A stretch of DNA of 64,000 bases, from the NCBI GenBank assembly GCA_001782805.1, contig MFPT01000002.1, positions 124,001 to 188,000 of the forward strand. Reading direction: 5' to 3'. The notes below the pieces were generated by a model. The model was given only the letters and a program-made list of their open reading frames with translations. It was not told where the DNA came from and did not search any database. A program made the position numbers and the translations under genes. Shown piece by piece: positions 1 to 7,754 of this stretch. Within the stretch, counting starts at the first letter, position 1; the number at the start of each line of letters is the position of its first letter. The stretch comes from Candidatus Magasanikbacteria bacterium RIFCSPHIGHO2_01_FULL_41_23. Lineage in GTDB: Bacteria > Patescibacteria > ABY1 > Magasanikbacterales > UBA922.

Positions 1-769
1 CGTACGCCGCAAATAAAATTTGCTCAAAAATATCGGACATGACCGGCTCAATAGTATTTTTTGTTTTTGTTATTTCAAAAGTAGAAACTCTGACTTTAAC
101 TGTTTCCGGTGAAATCCCCAGACGAATAAACATGTTACCCACCATTGGTTGATCGATTAAAGCCAAAAATAGATGTTTTGGTTCAATCATTGCTGACTTT
201 TCTGTCACTGCCAACTTAAAAGCGGTATCAAGTGTGTGTTTGGCAGTGACGGTAAACGTTTCCGAAATATTTAATGATCTAACTTTTGGTATTTTTTTTA
301 ATTGCTCCCAATCTAATTGGACAATTTCTGGCGCTTCATCGTTGGTATAATTTCGTAATAAGGCAATTGGCTTATTTGATTGAACAATCCGATACCACAC
401 ATAACTGAACGCGCCAATGCCTAACCAAAAAAATGATTTGGTCCACAAATGTCGCCGCGACCAAAAATCAAATGAAAATAAATCCAACCAAAAATCCATT
501 CGATAAATATCCCAAAAAAATAAACCAACAAATCCCAGACCAAAAATCAAAGCGGTCATGATTTGAAAAGCATTTAAAAAATCTCGACCGCGACGAAGCG
601 CGATATCATAAGCTGACAATGGCCAAGTCCAATACCAAAATTCATTATACAAAAAAAATCCACGCCCACGTCCCAGACAAAACGAACATTTGAATAAACC
701 TTTAAGACCGGTTGCACTACAGTTCGCACACCGGATAACATTAAATTTTTCGTTTTGAGAAAATTGCAT
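1..769 (-). CDS. Membrane-anchored Clp-type ATPase, N-terminal part (cut by window start)
   Basis: The first 256 codons are visible; the gene runs off the window. After the ATG at 769 comes a short cysteine-rich segment with two CxxC pairs (CANC and CSFC followed by LGRGRG), resembling half of a DnaJ-type zinc finger. Two hydrophobic segments follow (around residues 60-80 and 100-118), then a cytoplasmic stretch with the HTLDTAFKLA and EPKHLFLALI signatures of a Clp N repeat. Clp N domains deliver substrates to AAA+ unfoldases, so the missing part should hold the AAA+ modules. That part is inference. The start lies one base after the stop of the upstream membrane-protein gene, so the two are translationally coupled. 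An N-terminal zinc/TM module ahead of Clp N is unlike standard soluble ClpA, ClpB or ClpC. Confidence 0.7.
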   Translation of the reverse strand, partial: MQFSQNEKFNVIRCANCSATGLKGLFKCSFCLGRGRGFFLYNEFWYWTWPLSAYDIALRRGRDFLNAFQIMTALIFGLGFVGLFFWDIYRMDFWLDLFSFDFWSRRHLWTKSFFWLGIGAFSYVWYRIVQSNKPIALLRNYTNDEAPEIVQLDWEQLKKIPKVRSLNISETFTVTAKHTLDTAFKLAVTEKSAMIEPKHLFLALIDQPMVGNMFIRLGISPETVKVRVSTFEITKTKNTIEPVMSDIFEQILFAAY

Positions 770-770
770 A

Positions 771-1130
771 TTAGGGACTGAAGCTGGAAATGATCAGCAT
801 ATAAATCACAAATACGGGCATAACTAACCACAATAAAAATAAAACCAAAACTACAAAAAACCAAACTAATAAACATAACGTGCGGCCAATCACATTGGTC
901 AAACGCACGATAAAACTGATCAGTCTTCCCTGCCAATCATGCTGACCAAACATCGGCACAAAAACATTTTTGAGCCACAATCTTGGAGCCAATAAATTAT
1001 TGGCCGCAGACAACAAATTTAGACACGCGCGCAAGGTGTGCATCATGCCGCTGGTATACCACCAAAAGGGAAAATAAAAAATATCGAAAATAAATTCGAT
1101 GAATAATCTTTGTAAAACTAGAAGATGCAT
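771..1130 (-). CDS. Small multi-spanning membrane protein paired with the Clp-type gene
   Basis: Encodes 119 residues of unassigned function. A hydrophobic N-terminal region is followed by a conserved-looking centre (WWYTSG, then LWLKNVFVPMFGQHDWQGR) and one or two strong C-terminal membrane segments (about residues 82-115). The stop abuts the start of the Clp-type gene, which indicates one transcript and probably one membrane complex; that is inference. The upstream boundary is uncertain. A repeat element (1148-1291) ends just before the assigned ATG, and the first few residues may be contributed by it, so an internal start such as the Met-Met near residue 29 cannot be excluded. Confidence 0.6.
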   Translation of the reverse strand: MHLLVLQRLFIEFIFDIFYFPFWWYTSGMMHTLRACLNLLSAANNLLAPRLWLKNVFVPMFGQHDWQGRLISFIVRLTNVIGRTLCLLVWFFVVLVLFLLWLVMPVFVIYMLIISSFSP

Positions 1131-1147
1131 ACGTTTTTACTAACTCG

Positions 1148-1291
1148 TAATCAAACTTCACTGATCCTCTTTTTTTCAACTGATAGTCTAACGGATTATG
1201 CATTCTCAGTAAGTCAATATACTCAGCTTTCAGAAAAAGAGGATTCAGTTCCAGTTTGATTCAAAGATTAATTGAATGTTTTGGTGTTGCA
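1148..1291 (-). repeat. Copy 1 of a dispersed element also found at 28886-29064
   Basis: Three blocks match the second copy on the opposite strand: 1273-1291 (19 identical bases), 1175-1233 (59 identical bases) and 1148-1171 (24 bases, one mismatch). The shared reading frame translates to KAEYIDLLRMHNPLDYQL followed by KRGSVKFD. In this copy it is interrupted by stop codons upstream, so it looks like a degraded coding fragment. The element lies directly upstream of the membrane-protein gene. Confidence 0.7.
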
Positions 1292-1326
1292 CTCGTGAGA
1301 TTGGTATTAGTATACCATTTTTTAAA

Positions 1327-1356
1327 AATAAAAAAATCCCGAAATGATCGGGACTT
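1327..1356 (-). terminator. Terminator after the ftsL-like gene
   Basis: The stem tcccga/tcggga (1337-1342 with 1348-1353) is followed on the minus strand by a run of T residues. It lies just past the stop codon of the ftsL-like gene and closes the mraZ-rsmH operon. Confidence 0.7.
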
Positions 1357-1360
1357 TATT

Positions 1361-1702
1361 TTATCGTTTGGCGACGATCGCGGATTCAACCGACGCATAT
1401 TCAACCTGATCAACCGGTACATATCCTTTGTCAGCCAATTCATCATTCAAGCGCGTAATTGATTGTGCTTCGGCCAAAAAAACATCCAATTGGCGATTGT
1501 CAACTTGAAGTGTTTTGATTTGCTTGTTTAATTGACTAACGGCATATCCACTGGCAGTAACCTGATTGGTTTGAAACACATAAAAAAAAGCGGCGGCCAC
1601 AACCACACTAATAAATGCCACGCGAACAGGCAATTTTTGAGTAATGGATTCAATTTTTAACCACCAAGAATCTGGAGTGTGCCGACGAGAGTGGTAATAC
1701 AT
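1361..1702 (-). CDS. FtsL-like cell-division protein
   Basis: A 113-residue protein with a short basic cytoplasmic N-terminus, a single membrane segment (about residues 27-45) and an extracytoplasmic helical region (about 50-90) with coiled-coil character. This is the FtsL/DivIC architecture. The sequence is too divergent for a family motif, so the call rests on topology and on position directly after rsmH, where ftsL sits in the dcw cluster. FtsL would link FtsB and FtsQ to the FtsWI septal peptidoglycan synthase. No ftsI or mur genes follow; a terminator closes the operon, so the cluster is broken here. Confidence 0.6.
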   Translation of the reverse strand: MYYHSRRHTPDSWWLKIESITQKLPVRVAFISVVVAAAFFYVFQTNQVTASGYAVSQLNKQIKTLQVDNRQLDVFLAEAQSITRLNDELADKGYVPVDQVEYASVESAIVAKR

Positions 1703-1731
1703 AGTGACAGGCTCGTATTAACAATTAATAA

Positions 1732-2637
1732 TTAATTTTTTTGGATAACACGAAGTTTGGCTGATCGCGCGCGCGGATTTGCTTTATATTCTTCTTCGCC
1801 ACATACAATTGGTTTTTTGGTAATAATCGTTGCGCTATTTTTTTGTTCCAAATCTTTAAAATAATGTTTGACTATTCTGTCTTCCAACGAATGAAAAGTG
1901 ATAACTGCCAATCGTCCGCCTGAAGCTAGGACTTTTATGGCTTGGGGTAAAACTTCTTCTATGACTTCCAATTCCCGATTAACCGCGATGCGCAAAGCCT
2001 GAAATATTTTTGTGGCCGGATGTAGTCCTCCAATCCAAGGAATTTCTTTATCGGTTTTTAATTTTTTCCGATATGTTGCTAAAATTATTTCCGTCAATTG
2101 TCCGGTTTGTTTAATTGGCTCGCCTTGGCGATACGAAATTATCGCGCTCACTATTTCTTTACTTAAATTTTCTTCGCCATATTCCCGAAAAATTTGTTCC
2201 AGTTCATTAGCATCAAATGTATTAACAATTTCCGTGGCTGTAATTTCTTCCCTACCACTATACGTCATGTTCAATGGTTCATCAGTCAAAAAACTGAATC
2301 CTCGACCGCGCTCGGCGAATTGCGGACTGGACCAACCCAGATCAAGCAGAATTCCCTTAATTTCACCAATCGGATTTTCCGCGACAATTTTTTCCAGCTC
2401 GGAAAAATTTCCCCGCACAAACGTAACTCTGTTCGCGAACGAATACAGATATTGCTTGGCGCGTAACAATGATTCCGGATCCGCGTCAATCGCCAATAAT
2501 TGCCCGTTTGGCGCAGTCGCTTCCAGAATTTTTTCACTATGTCCGCCATCACCAACTGTACAATCAATGACATTATCATTAGACTTAAGTTGTAAAGATT
2601 CCAAAACCTCATTCAGTAATACCGGAATATGGCGCAT
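1732..2637 (-). CDS. rsmH: 16S rRNA (cytosine1402-N4)-methyltransferase RsmH (MraW)
   Basis: A 301-residue SAM-dependent methyltransferase with the family hallmarks: N-terminal HIPVLLNEVLE, the SAM-binding DCTVGDGGHSEKIL (about 25-38), LLDLGWSSPQ, FSFLTDEPLNM, and the C-terminal ITFHSLEDRIVKHYF. It N4-methylates C1402 of 16S rRNA in the ribosomal P site. Its length is normal. It starts 9 bases after mraZ, as in most bacteria. Confidence 0.95.
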   Translation of the reverse strand: MRHIPVLLNEVLESLQLKSNDNVIDCTVGDGGHSEKILEATAPNGQLLAIDADPESLLRAKQYLYSFANRVTFVRGNFSELEKIVAENPIGEIKGILLDLGWSSPQFAERGRGFSFLTDEPLNMTYSGREEITATEIVNTFDANELEQIFREYGEENLSKEIVSAIISYRQGEPIKQTGQLTEIILATYRKKLKTDKEIPWIGGLHPATKIFQALRIAVNRELEVIEEVLPQAIKVLASGGRLAVITFHSLEDRIVKHYFKDLEQKNSATIITKKPIVCGEEEYKANPRARSAKLRVIQKN

Positions 2638-2646
2638 ACAATTATT

Positions 2647-3078
2647 CTAAACTCCCAATTGACCCATCTGCTCGGCAATCGTGGTACTTTCGGCTTCCGT
2701 GCGTTTGGTGTATTCACTCCATTTGCCCGCGTCCCACAGTTCCAGCCGATTGTACAAACCAGCTACGACCACATCTTTTTTGAGCGTGGCGTACGAACGC
2801 AAATACTCGGGCAAAATTATGCGACCTTGTTTATCCACTTCCACATCCATAGCACCAGCCAGCATTAAACGCGCGAACGCTCGTGTGTTGGCTTGAGCAA
2901 ATGGCAGATTGGCCAATTTTTCTGCCAGTTTTGCCCACTCAACTTTGGTGTACAAAAACAAGCAGTTATCCAAACCACGCGTGACAAACGCTCCTTTGGC
3001 CAAAGCATTCCGAAATTTTTTCGGAACTGACAGCCGACCCTTATCATCGAGGCTATGTGAATATTCGCCGATAAACAT
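2647..3078 (-). CDS. mraZ: Transcriptional regulator MraZ
   Basis: A 143-residue protein with two AbrB-like SpoVT repeats: GEYSHSLDDKGRLSVPKKFR near the N-terminus and MDVEVDKQGRIILPEYLR near residue 80. MraZ binds spaced TGGG boxes in its own promoter and controls the dcw operon. The matching boxes are visible upstream (3111-3135), which supports autoregulation. The ATG at 3078 gives the standard N-terminus; no SD sequence is evident. Confidence 0.95.
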   Translation of the reverse strand: MFIGEYSHSLDDKGRLSVPKKFRNALAKGAFVTRGLDNCLFLYTKVEWAKLAEKLANLPFAQANTRAFARLMLAGAMDVEVDKQGRIILPEYLRSYATLKKDVVVAGLYNRLELWDAGKWSEYTKRTEAESTTIAEQMGQLGV

Positions 3079-3110
3079 ATTTGGGGATTAATTAGGAATA
3101 CAAGCATTTT

Positions 3111-3163
3111 TCCCACTTTTCCCCACTTGTTTCCATTATATACCACAATAAAACACACAACAA
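3111..3163 (-). promoter_or_regulatory. mraZ promoter with MraZ boxes
   Basis: On the minus strand TTGTTG (3158-3163) and TATAAT (3135-3140) are separated by exactly 17 bases. Immediately downstream are TGGAA (3131-3135), TGGGG (3121-3125) and TGGGA (3111-3115), each separated by 5 bases. That is the TGGGN-N5-TGGGN arrangement known for MraZ operators. The first box is degenerate and overlaps the -10 element, so MraZ bound here would block transcription. Confidence 0.85.
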
Positions 3164-3220
3164 TCCCTTTATCCCCTATTTATCCACACCTCGACTCACT
3201 CCGTTCGCTCGGGTGGAAAC

Positions 3221-3289
3221 AAAAAATCACCCGACGCCAATTAAAATTCCAATTCATTGGAGTTTTAAGGAGGTTGCGGGTGGTTTTTT
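3221..3289. repeat. Structured hairpin, copy A of the ACCCGACGCC motif
   Basis: An outer stem (tcacccg at 3227, cgggtgg at 3277) flanks an inner stem (ttaaaattcca with tggagttttaa). The bases ACCCGACGCC on the 5' side and AGGAGG on the 3' side are shared with a second copy at 4463-4533, whose inner stem has a different sequence. T-runs lie on both sides. Just upstream, 3188-3215 holds another small palindrome (ctcgactcactccgttcgctc). Confidence 0.6.
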
Positions 3290-3315
3290 GACTTTATACT
3301 TTTTATTGTTATAAT
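3288..3315 (+). promoter_or_regulatory. Promoter of the NYN-domain gene
   Basis: TTGACT (3288-3293) and TATAAT (3310-3315) are separated by 16 bases. The predicted start of transcription near 3322 lies beyond the first in-frame ATG at 3318, which favours translation from the ATG at 3390. A small hairpin (aactcc/ggagtt, 3350-3367) sits in the leader. Confidence 0.75.
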
Positions 3316-3389
3316 TAATGTATAGGAGGGAGTCAAAATTATTTTTTGTAACTCCTTTGACGGAGTTTTTATTTTTGATTAAAAAATTT

Positions 3390-3878
3390 ATGATACAAAA
3401 AGGAGGGAATAATTTTGCGTTTATTGATAGTCAAAATGTTTATCAAGGTACTAAAGAACTTGGTTGGCGTTTAGATTGGCATCGATTCAGGATATATTTA
3501 CGAGAAAAATATGAAGTCAGCCGAGCGTATTTATTTTTAGGTTATATTCCAAAAAATGAAAAAATGTATAAATGGCTGGAAAATGCCGACTTTGTTTTAT
3601 GTTTCAAAAAAGTAACTAATGTACACGGTGAAATAAAAGGAAATGTTGATGTTAATTTAACATTGAAGGCAATTCTGGAGAAAGATAATTATGACCAAGC
3701 AATTTTAGTAACGAGTGATGGAGATTTCTATCCGTTAGTTGAATATCTTACAAGCATTAATAAACTTTACACAATTCTGAGTCCTTGCGAAACAACTTGT
3801 TCAAAATTACTAAAAGAATCTGCGAAAAAAAGAATTTATTTTATGCAGAGATTAAAAGATAAAATTGGTCAAAAATGA
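3390..3878 (+). CDS. NYN (LabA/DUF88, PIN-like) domain protein
   Basis: A 162-residue single-domain protein. FIDSQNVY (Asp13, Asn16), KGNVDVNLTLKAI (Asp87) and LVTSDGDFYPLVEYL (Asp110, Asp112) provide the acidic cluster of the NYN/PIN-like nuclease fold. Such proteins bind a metal and many cleave RNA, so an RNase role is likely but not proven. An upstream ATG at 3318 exists, but the promoter and a leader hairpin place the start at 3390. It is a monocistronic gene with its own promoter and terminator. Confidence 0.8.
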   Translation: MIQKGGNNFAFIDSQNVYQGTKELGWRLDWHRFRIYLREKYEVSRAYLFLGYIPKNEKMYKWLENADFVLCFKKVTNVHGEIKGNVDVNLTLKAILEKDNYDQAILVTSDGDFYPLVEYLTSINKLYTILSPCETTCSKLLKESAKKRIYFMQRLKDKIGQK

Positions 3879-3920
3879 AAAAGCACCTCTGTGGGAAAGA
3901 CCGCATAGAAGTGCCTTTTC
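3879..3920. terminator. Bidirectional terminator after the NYN gene
   Basis: aaaagcac and gtgcctttt pair, extended by ctctgtg with catagaa, immediately after the NYN stop codon. The T-run follows on the + strand and the stem is A-rich on the other side. Confidence 0.8.
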
Positions 3921-4088
3921 GTCGTATGTGCCCCGGCAGGGGTAAGTGAGAGAGGACTGCTTAAAGACGAAACAATAAGAAGGACTCACTCGTAATATGT
4001 ATTTACACAATACAATAAAGAAAACTATTTGTCAAATTTAAAAAACACCAAAAAACTTATTGACATCATCACCTAAAAAATATACGCT
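3921..4088 (+). other. Gene-free stretch with a possible structured RNA and a promoter
   Basis: ttcgtc (about 3918) can pair with gacgaa (about 3966), enclosing a ccccggcagggg hairpin. This could be a small RNA or leader; nothing else supports it. TTGACA at 4060-4065 with TATACG or TACGCT 15-17 bases later is a plausible promoter for the gene at 4111. Confidence 0.35.
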
Positions 4089-4110
4089 TAAATCAAACTG
4101 GGAGGAGTTT

Positions 4111-4440
4111 ATGTCACAAAGAAATCGAGGGGTGGAACTCAACTTCTGGGGAGATATGTCGTTTTCTGTTGGTGCGGAATGCACTGACATGAATCCGTTC
4201 CTGCAAGCCTTGGTTTTGGCGCAACATGGAATGACTTTGGAGGACATTAAACCGCCAAAGAAAAGCCCTGAAGAACGGATTGAGACTGTCTTCATTGAAG
4301 GTCTCACGGATGATGAGCTGAGGATCATCAAACAACTGTTCGATGAAGGTCGACATAATAACTTGACCGGACGCATGATTCTCTCTGCCTACCGCGCCGG
4401 ACGCAGGGACGAGAAGGAGGACAACAGACGTCGGTCATGA
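4111..4440 (+). CDS. Hypothetical protein, codon-distinct class
   Basis: A soluble 109-residue protein with no recognised domain. It is acidic in the middle and ends in an arginine-rich tail (RAGRRDEKEDNRRRS). The start at 4111 is fixed by a strong SD (GGGAGGAG, 4100-4107); an upstream ATG at 4060 lacks one. Codon use differs from neighbours (Phe TTC, Lys AAG, Leu CTG or TTG, Ile ATC), suggesting a different origin. Hairpins flank it on both sides. Confidence 0.6.
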   Translation: MSQRNRGVELNFWGDMSFSVGAECTDMNPFLQALVLAQHGMTLEDIKPPKKSPEERIETVFIEGLTDDELRIIKQLFDEGRHNNLTGRMILSAYRAGRRDEKEDNRRRS

Positions 4441-4462
4441 AGATGACGCAAGGCTAAGGAGG

Positions 4463-4533
4463 AAAAAACCACCCGACGCCTGTTGAGATTCTAAATAATT
4501 AGAGTTTCAGCAGGAGGATAACGGGTGATTTTT
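4463..4533. terminator. Bidirectional terminator, copy B of the ACCCGACGCC motif
   Basis: The outer stem ccacccg/cgggtga encloses a 14-bp inner stem (4479-4492 with 4501-4514, three G-U pairs), with T-runs on both strands. It lies between two convergent genes. The motif parts ACCCGACGCC and AGGAGG match copy A at 3221-3289, while the inner stem sequence differs and remains paired. Confidence 0.75.
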
Positions 4534-4534
4534 T

Positions 4535-5176
4535 TTATGGACGAAAACCGGTTTTGATTAAATTTTGAATAGGCAAAAATAATGGCTGTGGCAATTCATC
4601 CCAGGCAAACCAATTCCAACATTCCAATTTTTGCGGTTCCATATTTACCACTTCACCGGCATCATAATCTGCAACAACATAAATAGTAATATAGTGCTTA
4701 TCTTCAGTTTCAAATACATCATTGGTCGCGGTGATAAAACGAATATTTTTGATGGTAATACCGACTTCTTCCATAGTTTCTCGTTTCGCGCAGTCTTCGT
4801 ATGATTCACCAAATTCAAGATGTCCGCCTGGAAAACCCCATGTTCCGTTTCCGTGAGCATTTTTTCTTTGTCCAAGTAAAACTTTACTATCTTTTACGAT
4901 AATTACACCTAATCCGACTTTTGGTCTTTTTAGTTGTTGCTCTGTATTAATTTCTTCAATAAATAAAAATCGCGGCCGATTTCCCCATTCCCATTCCACA
5001 TTTTCCAAAAACACTTCAGCCGGACGGACCATAAATTTGCAATCCAGCGGAGTATCGTAAAGCGCTTCGTACAACACCATGCCTCCCCCATCCCAATCTT
5101 CGGAATTTTTGACGACTTTATGAACACGATACAAATTGCCTTTGTAATGACGATAGATTCCTGATTTTATTTCCAT
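4535..5176 (-). CDS. DUF1653-Nudix fusion hydrolase
   Basis: A 213-residue two-domain protein. Residues 3-65 match DUF1653 (GIYRHYKGNLYRV, then VLYEALYD and the RP..F pattern). Residues 85-213 form a Nudix hydrolase with a complete Nudix box at 117-140 (GGHLEFGES, then KRETMEEVGI). Nudix enzymes hydrolyse nucleoside diphosphates linked to another group, often in clean-up of damaged nucleotides. The substrate cannot be read. DUF1653 is usually a stand-alone protein, so the fusion suggests the two act together. Confidence 0.85.
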   Translation of the reverse strand: MEIKSGIYRHYKGNLYRVHKVVKNSEDWDGGGMVLYEALYDTPLDCKFMVRPAEVFLENVEWEWGNRPRFLFIEEINTEQQLKRPKVGLGVIIVKDSKVLLGQRKNAHGNGTWGFPGGHLEFGESYEDCAKRETMEEVGITIKNIRFITATNDVFETEDKHYITIYVVADYDAGEVVNMEPQKLECWNWFAWDELPQPLFLPIQNLIKTGFRP

Positions 5177-5206
5177 AACACAAAGTGAGTTTTTTTGATT
5201 TCAACT

Positions 5207-6583
5207 TTATTTTAATTTTCGCAAACTGCGTTGAAACGTAATCGCGAACCGATGCGCTTCATCGCGCACGCTAATCAGAAGTGCTTGATTTTGACTTACC
5301 CATTGTACAACAGCTCGTTCTTTATTGCCACTTGTTCCGAGCGGACTTGTGGTGAGCGAAGTTGAACCAGTCGAGGGAAAATAAAAATCATTACGTTTAC
5401 GCTCCGGACCTTTGGCAATGCCGACCACGGGAATGGCGATTTTTAATTCTTGCAAAATTTTCACCACGCGATTAACTTGTGGCGCGCCACCATCAATTAA
5501 AAAAATATTCGGATATGGCCATTCCGTATGATGCAGGCGCCGACGAATCACTTCATCCAAACAATCCACATCACTTTGGCCAACGACCGTGCGAATTTTA
5601 AATTTACGATATTGTGATTTGAGCGGTTCGCGAGAATTGAATACGACCATACTTCCCACTTTTCCGGTTGTGCCTAAATTGGAAATATCATAGCCTTCAA
5701 TACGAATATTTTTTGTTTCATTTTTTTGTTCCAAATCAAAAAAATTAAATGGCTTGTCCTGACTTGTACCGAGCGAAGTCGAGGTAGCCATGTCGAAGGA
5801 AAAAAAATCTTTGTTAATGAGCGCCACATCTTGAATTGCGTTAAGCGCGCGCAATTGATTACGCAAACGTCCCGCCTCTTCATATTCTTGCGAAGTGCTG
5901 GCCTGTTTCATAGCGCGTTCAAACGTCCGAATCACACTTTGTTTTTTTCCGTCTAAAAATAAAACCAACGGCCGAATTACTTTTTTATTATATTCACGTG
6001 CGCTGATTTCATTCGTGCAAACACCCAAACATTGACCGAGTTGATAATAAAAACATGGTTTGATCGCTTTTAATTTTTGGGTTTTGAATAATGAATTTTT
6101 CTGACAAGTGGAAAAATAAAACAAACGCCGCAAAATTTTCATTACTTCGCGTGTGTTTAATCCTGGATACGGACCAAATACTGCGCGAAATTCTTTTTTA
6201 TTTTGGTGCAATTCGTGCTGTCGTAATGTGCCGACTAGCGGATACGCGTCATTGCTAATCGTAATATAATTCCAGCTCTTATTATCTTTGCCCAGCACAT
6301 TATATTTAGGCTGAAATTTTTTAATGTAGACTGCTTCCAAAATCACTGCCTCCAAAACCGAATCAGTTGTTTTCCATTTGATATCCGCGATTTCATGAAG
6401 CATCTGTTCAATCGGACGAATTGTTTTTTTACCGATAAAATAACTGCGCACTCTATTTTTGAGCGATGTGGCTTTGCCCACATAAATCAATTCACCGTTT
6501 GCATGATAATACAGATAAATGCCAGCTAGGTCAGGAACAATTTTAATACAATCTAAAATTTTTCTGGAAATGGGAAAATTCAT
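5207..6583 (-). CDS. uvrC: UvrC excision nuclease subunit, short form
   Basis: A 458-residue nucleotide-excision-repair nuclease that makes both incisions around a UvrB-marked lesion. It has the GIY-YIG domain (GIY 21-23, YVG 34-36, catalytic Glu near 83), a UVR motif around 215-250, and the RNase H-like domain with Asp in EGYDISNLG, Asp in FLIDGGAPQ and His in RDEAHRFAITF. It stops about ten residues later. The tandem helix-hairpin-helix domain that ends normal UvrC (about 600 residues) is absent. Two short low-complexity inserts, near residues 255-270 and 400-420, are encoded by palindromic elements. Confidence 0.93.
   Translation of the reverse strand: MNFPISRKILDCIKIVPDLAGIYLYYHANGELIYVGKATSLKNRVRSYFIGKKTIRPIEQMLHEIADIKWKTTDSVLEAVILEAVYIKKFQPKYNVLGKDNKSWNYITISNDAYPLVGTLRQHELHQNKKEFRAVFGPYPGLNTREVMKILRRLFYFSTCQKNSLFKTQKLKAIKPCFYYQLGQCLGVCTNEISAREYNKKVIRPLVLFLDGKKQSVIRTFERAMKQASTSQEYEEAGRLRNQLRALNAIQDVALINKDFFSFDMATSTSLGTSQDKPFNFFDLEQKNETKNIRIEGYDISNLGTTGKVGSMVVFNSREPLKSQYRKFKIRTVVGQSDVDCLDEVIRRRLHHTEWPYPNIFLIDGGAPQVNRVVKILQELKIAIPVVGIAKGPERKRNDFYFPSTGSTSLTTSPLGTSGNKERAVVQWVSQNQALLISVRDEAHRFAITFQRSLRKLK
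5331..5379 (-). repeat. Palindromic element inside uvrC (first)
   Basis: ccgagcggacttgtggtgag followed by cgaagttgaaccagtcgagg resembles the gagcgaagtcga palindromes found elsewhere in the window. In frame it encodes the Ser/Thr-rich stretch PSTGSTSLTTSPLGTSG, which UvrC homologues are not expected to contain. Confidence 0.6.
5757..5800 (-). repeat. Palindromic element inside uvrC (second)
   Basis: Contains ccgagcgaagtcgagg and tgtcgaagga. In frame it encodes SFDMATSTSLGTSQDK, a Ser/Thr-rich insert between the UVR motif and the RNase H-like domain. Confidence 0.6.
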
Positions 6584-6939
6584 AAAATTGCAAAATTACC
6601 TCCATTCATCTCATCATTTAATATCATAAAAACTATCTTGTCAAAAAAAGCAACTTTTATTCCGAACAAATATTATCCACAGCCATAACTGGACATTAAC
6701 AAAATTACTGGTATATTTCTTATATATGAAGTTAACAAGCGCCAATCACAATTCTTATTTTGCATGGTATTGGATCCCCCATAACGCTTGGTGCGATTAG
6801 TTTTTTTATAAAAGTTTAAAAAAATCGTCCCGAGCATAGTCGAAGGACGATTTTTTATTGTAAAGAGAATTTTTTTAGTCTCAACAGCACAGGGTTGTCG
6901 GGACAAAAGATAGTTCTTTTGGAAAAGGAGTGGGAAAAG
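6584..6939. other. Gene-free region between uvrC and a codon-distinct gene
   Basis: On the minus strand TTGACA near 6640 could serve uvrC. The terminator at 6820-6859 follows. Beyond it, caaaaga/tcttttg forms a small hairpin just ahead of the SD of the gene at 6940. I see no coding sequence here. Confidence 0.5.
6820..6859. terminator. Terminator built on a palindromic element
   Basis: aaaaatcgtcc pairs with ggacgattttt around the loop cgagcatagtcgaa. A strong T-run follows on the + strand, with a complementary one on the minus strand. The loop belongs to the same palindromic family seen inside uvrC. Confidence 0.75.
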
Positions 6940-7467
6940 ATGAAAGGAATCACAGTTTCCTTGCCGGTTCAGATTGGAATCGGCCTCGGGATTGAATACT
7001 TCGGAATGGTCCCGGTTGAACCACAAGTTCAGCTGGACTCAATACGAGTTTATCCTGTTAGTGAGAATGGTGAGTCCGGACGGGTGACTCATTCCAACCG
7101 GATCGTGGTTGATCCGAATGATCAGAACTACGTTGCAGTGGTGAAGGCCATTCACAAGGTTCGTGATCGAAAGGATTTGAACTTCGGCCATGTGATCAAA
7201 GTCGCGTTGCCGAATCCAATCGGTTACTCGACCGGAGAGAAGATCATGTTCGTGGTCGTTCGTGAAGTAAGCTTTACGACCCGCGTCTGCCATGACATCA
7301 AGAACCGAGATGGTGTATCGGGCAAACATGCTGATGAAACCGTCCGGATGGCGATGCGACCGCGATCCAAATGCGCCAACTGGCACGCAATCGTGGATGC
7401 CTTGGCTAAAACGCTTCCGCAAGGAAACAAGACAGACAAAGGAGAAGCAGGCTATGCATCTCTCTGA
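6940..7467 (+). CDS. Hypothetical protein, codon-distinct class
   Basis: A soluble, beta-rich-looking 175-residue protein with no recognised domain. The start at 6940 is set by the SD AAAAGGAG (6923-6930); an earlier in-frame start at 6895 lacks one. Codons such as TTC, ATC, AAG, GAG and GTC dominate, unlike the AT-ending codons in uvrC and trpB. It overlaps the next gene by 14 bases, so the two are co-translated. Confidence 0.6.
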   Translation: MKGITVSLPVQIGIGLGIEYFGMVPVEPQVQLDSIRVYPVSENGESGRVTHSNRIVVDPNDQNYVAVVKAIHKVRDRKDLNFGHVIKVALPNPIGYSTGEKIMFVVVREVSFTTRVCHDIKNRDGVSGKHADETVRMAMRPRSKCANWHAIVDALAKTLPQGNKTDKGEAGYASL

Positions 7468-7678
7468 AATTCTCCCGCCAGGTCTCCTCTCCGGAGACAA
7501 TAACAGTATCTTTCTGTCATGCCGGTGTCCTACCTGCAACAAAAAGCATCTGCCCGGCCAACTCAGGTTGATCGTCGCCGGAGCCCAACGCGGACTCATT
7601 GTCTGCGCGCATCACACTGATCCAGTCGCCGCGATCGAAATCGATCACGAGCTGCGCTGGTACATCGGTGTGATATGA
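7454..7678 (+). CDS. Small cysteine-containing hypothetical protein
   Basis: A 74-residue protein with CRCPTCNKKH around residues 23-32 and VCAHH near 50. These could provide four metal ligands for a small zinc-ribbon fold; the zinc is inference. The ATG at 7454 has an AAGGAG SD at 7439 and lies inside the end of the preceding gene. Codon use matches that gene, so the pair forms one acquired unit. A ggtgttt/aaacacc hairpin follows at about 7684-7709. Confidence 0.6.
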   Translation: MHLSEILPPGLLSGDNNSIFLSCRCPTCNKKHLPGQLRLIVAGAQRGLIVCAHHTDPVAAIEIDHELRWYIGVI

Positions 7679-7754
7679 CGGTTTGGTGTTTCCCGTTCAA
7701 AACACCAGTTCCAACGCGCACCGATATGTTATGGATGCGCTGAGAATTAAAAAT

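Noticed and set aside
2012..2650. 212-codon open frame opposite rsmH
   Set aside because: rsmH is unmistakable on the minus strand; the + frame has no recognisable features.
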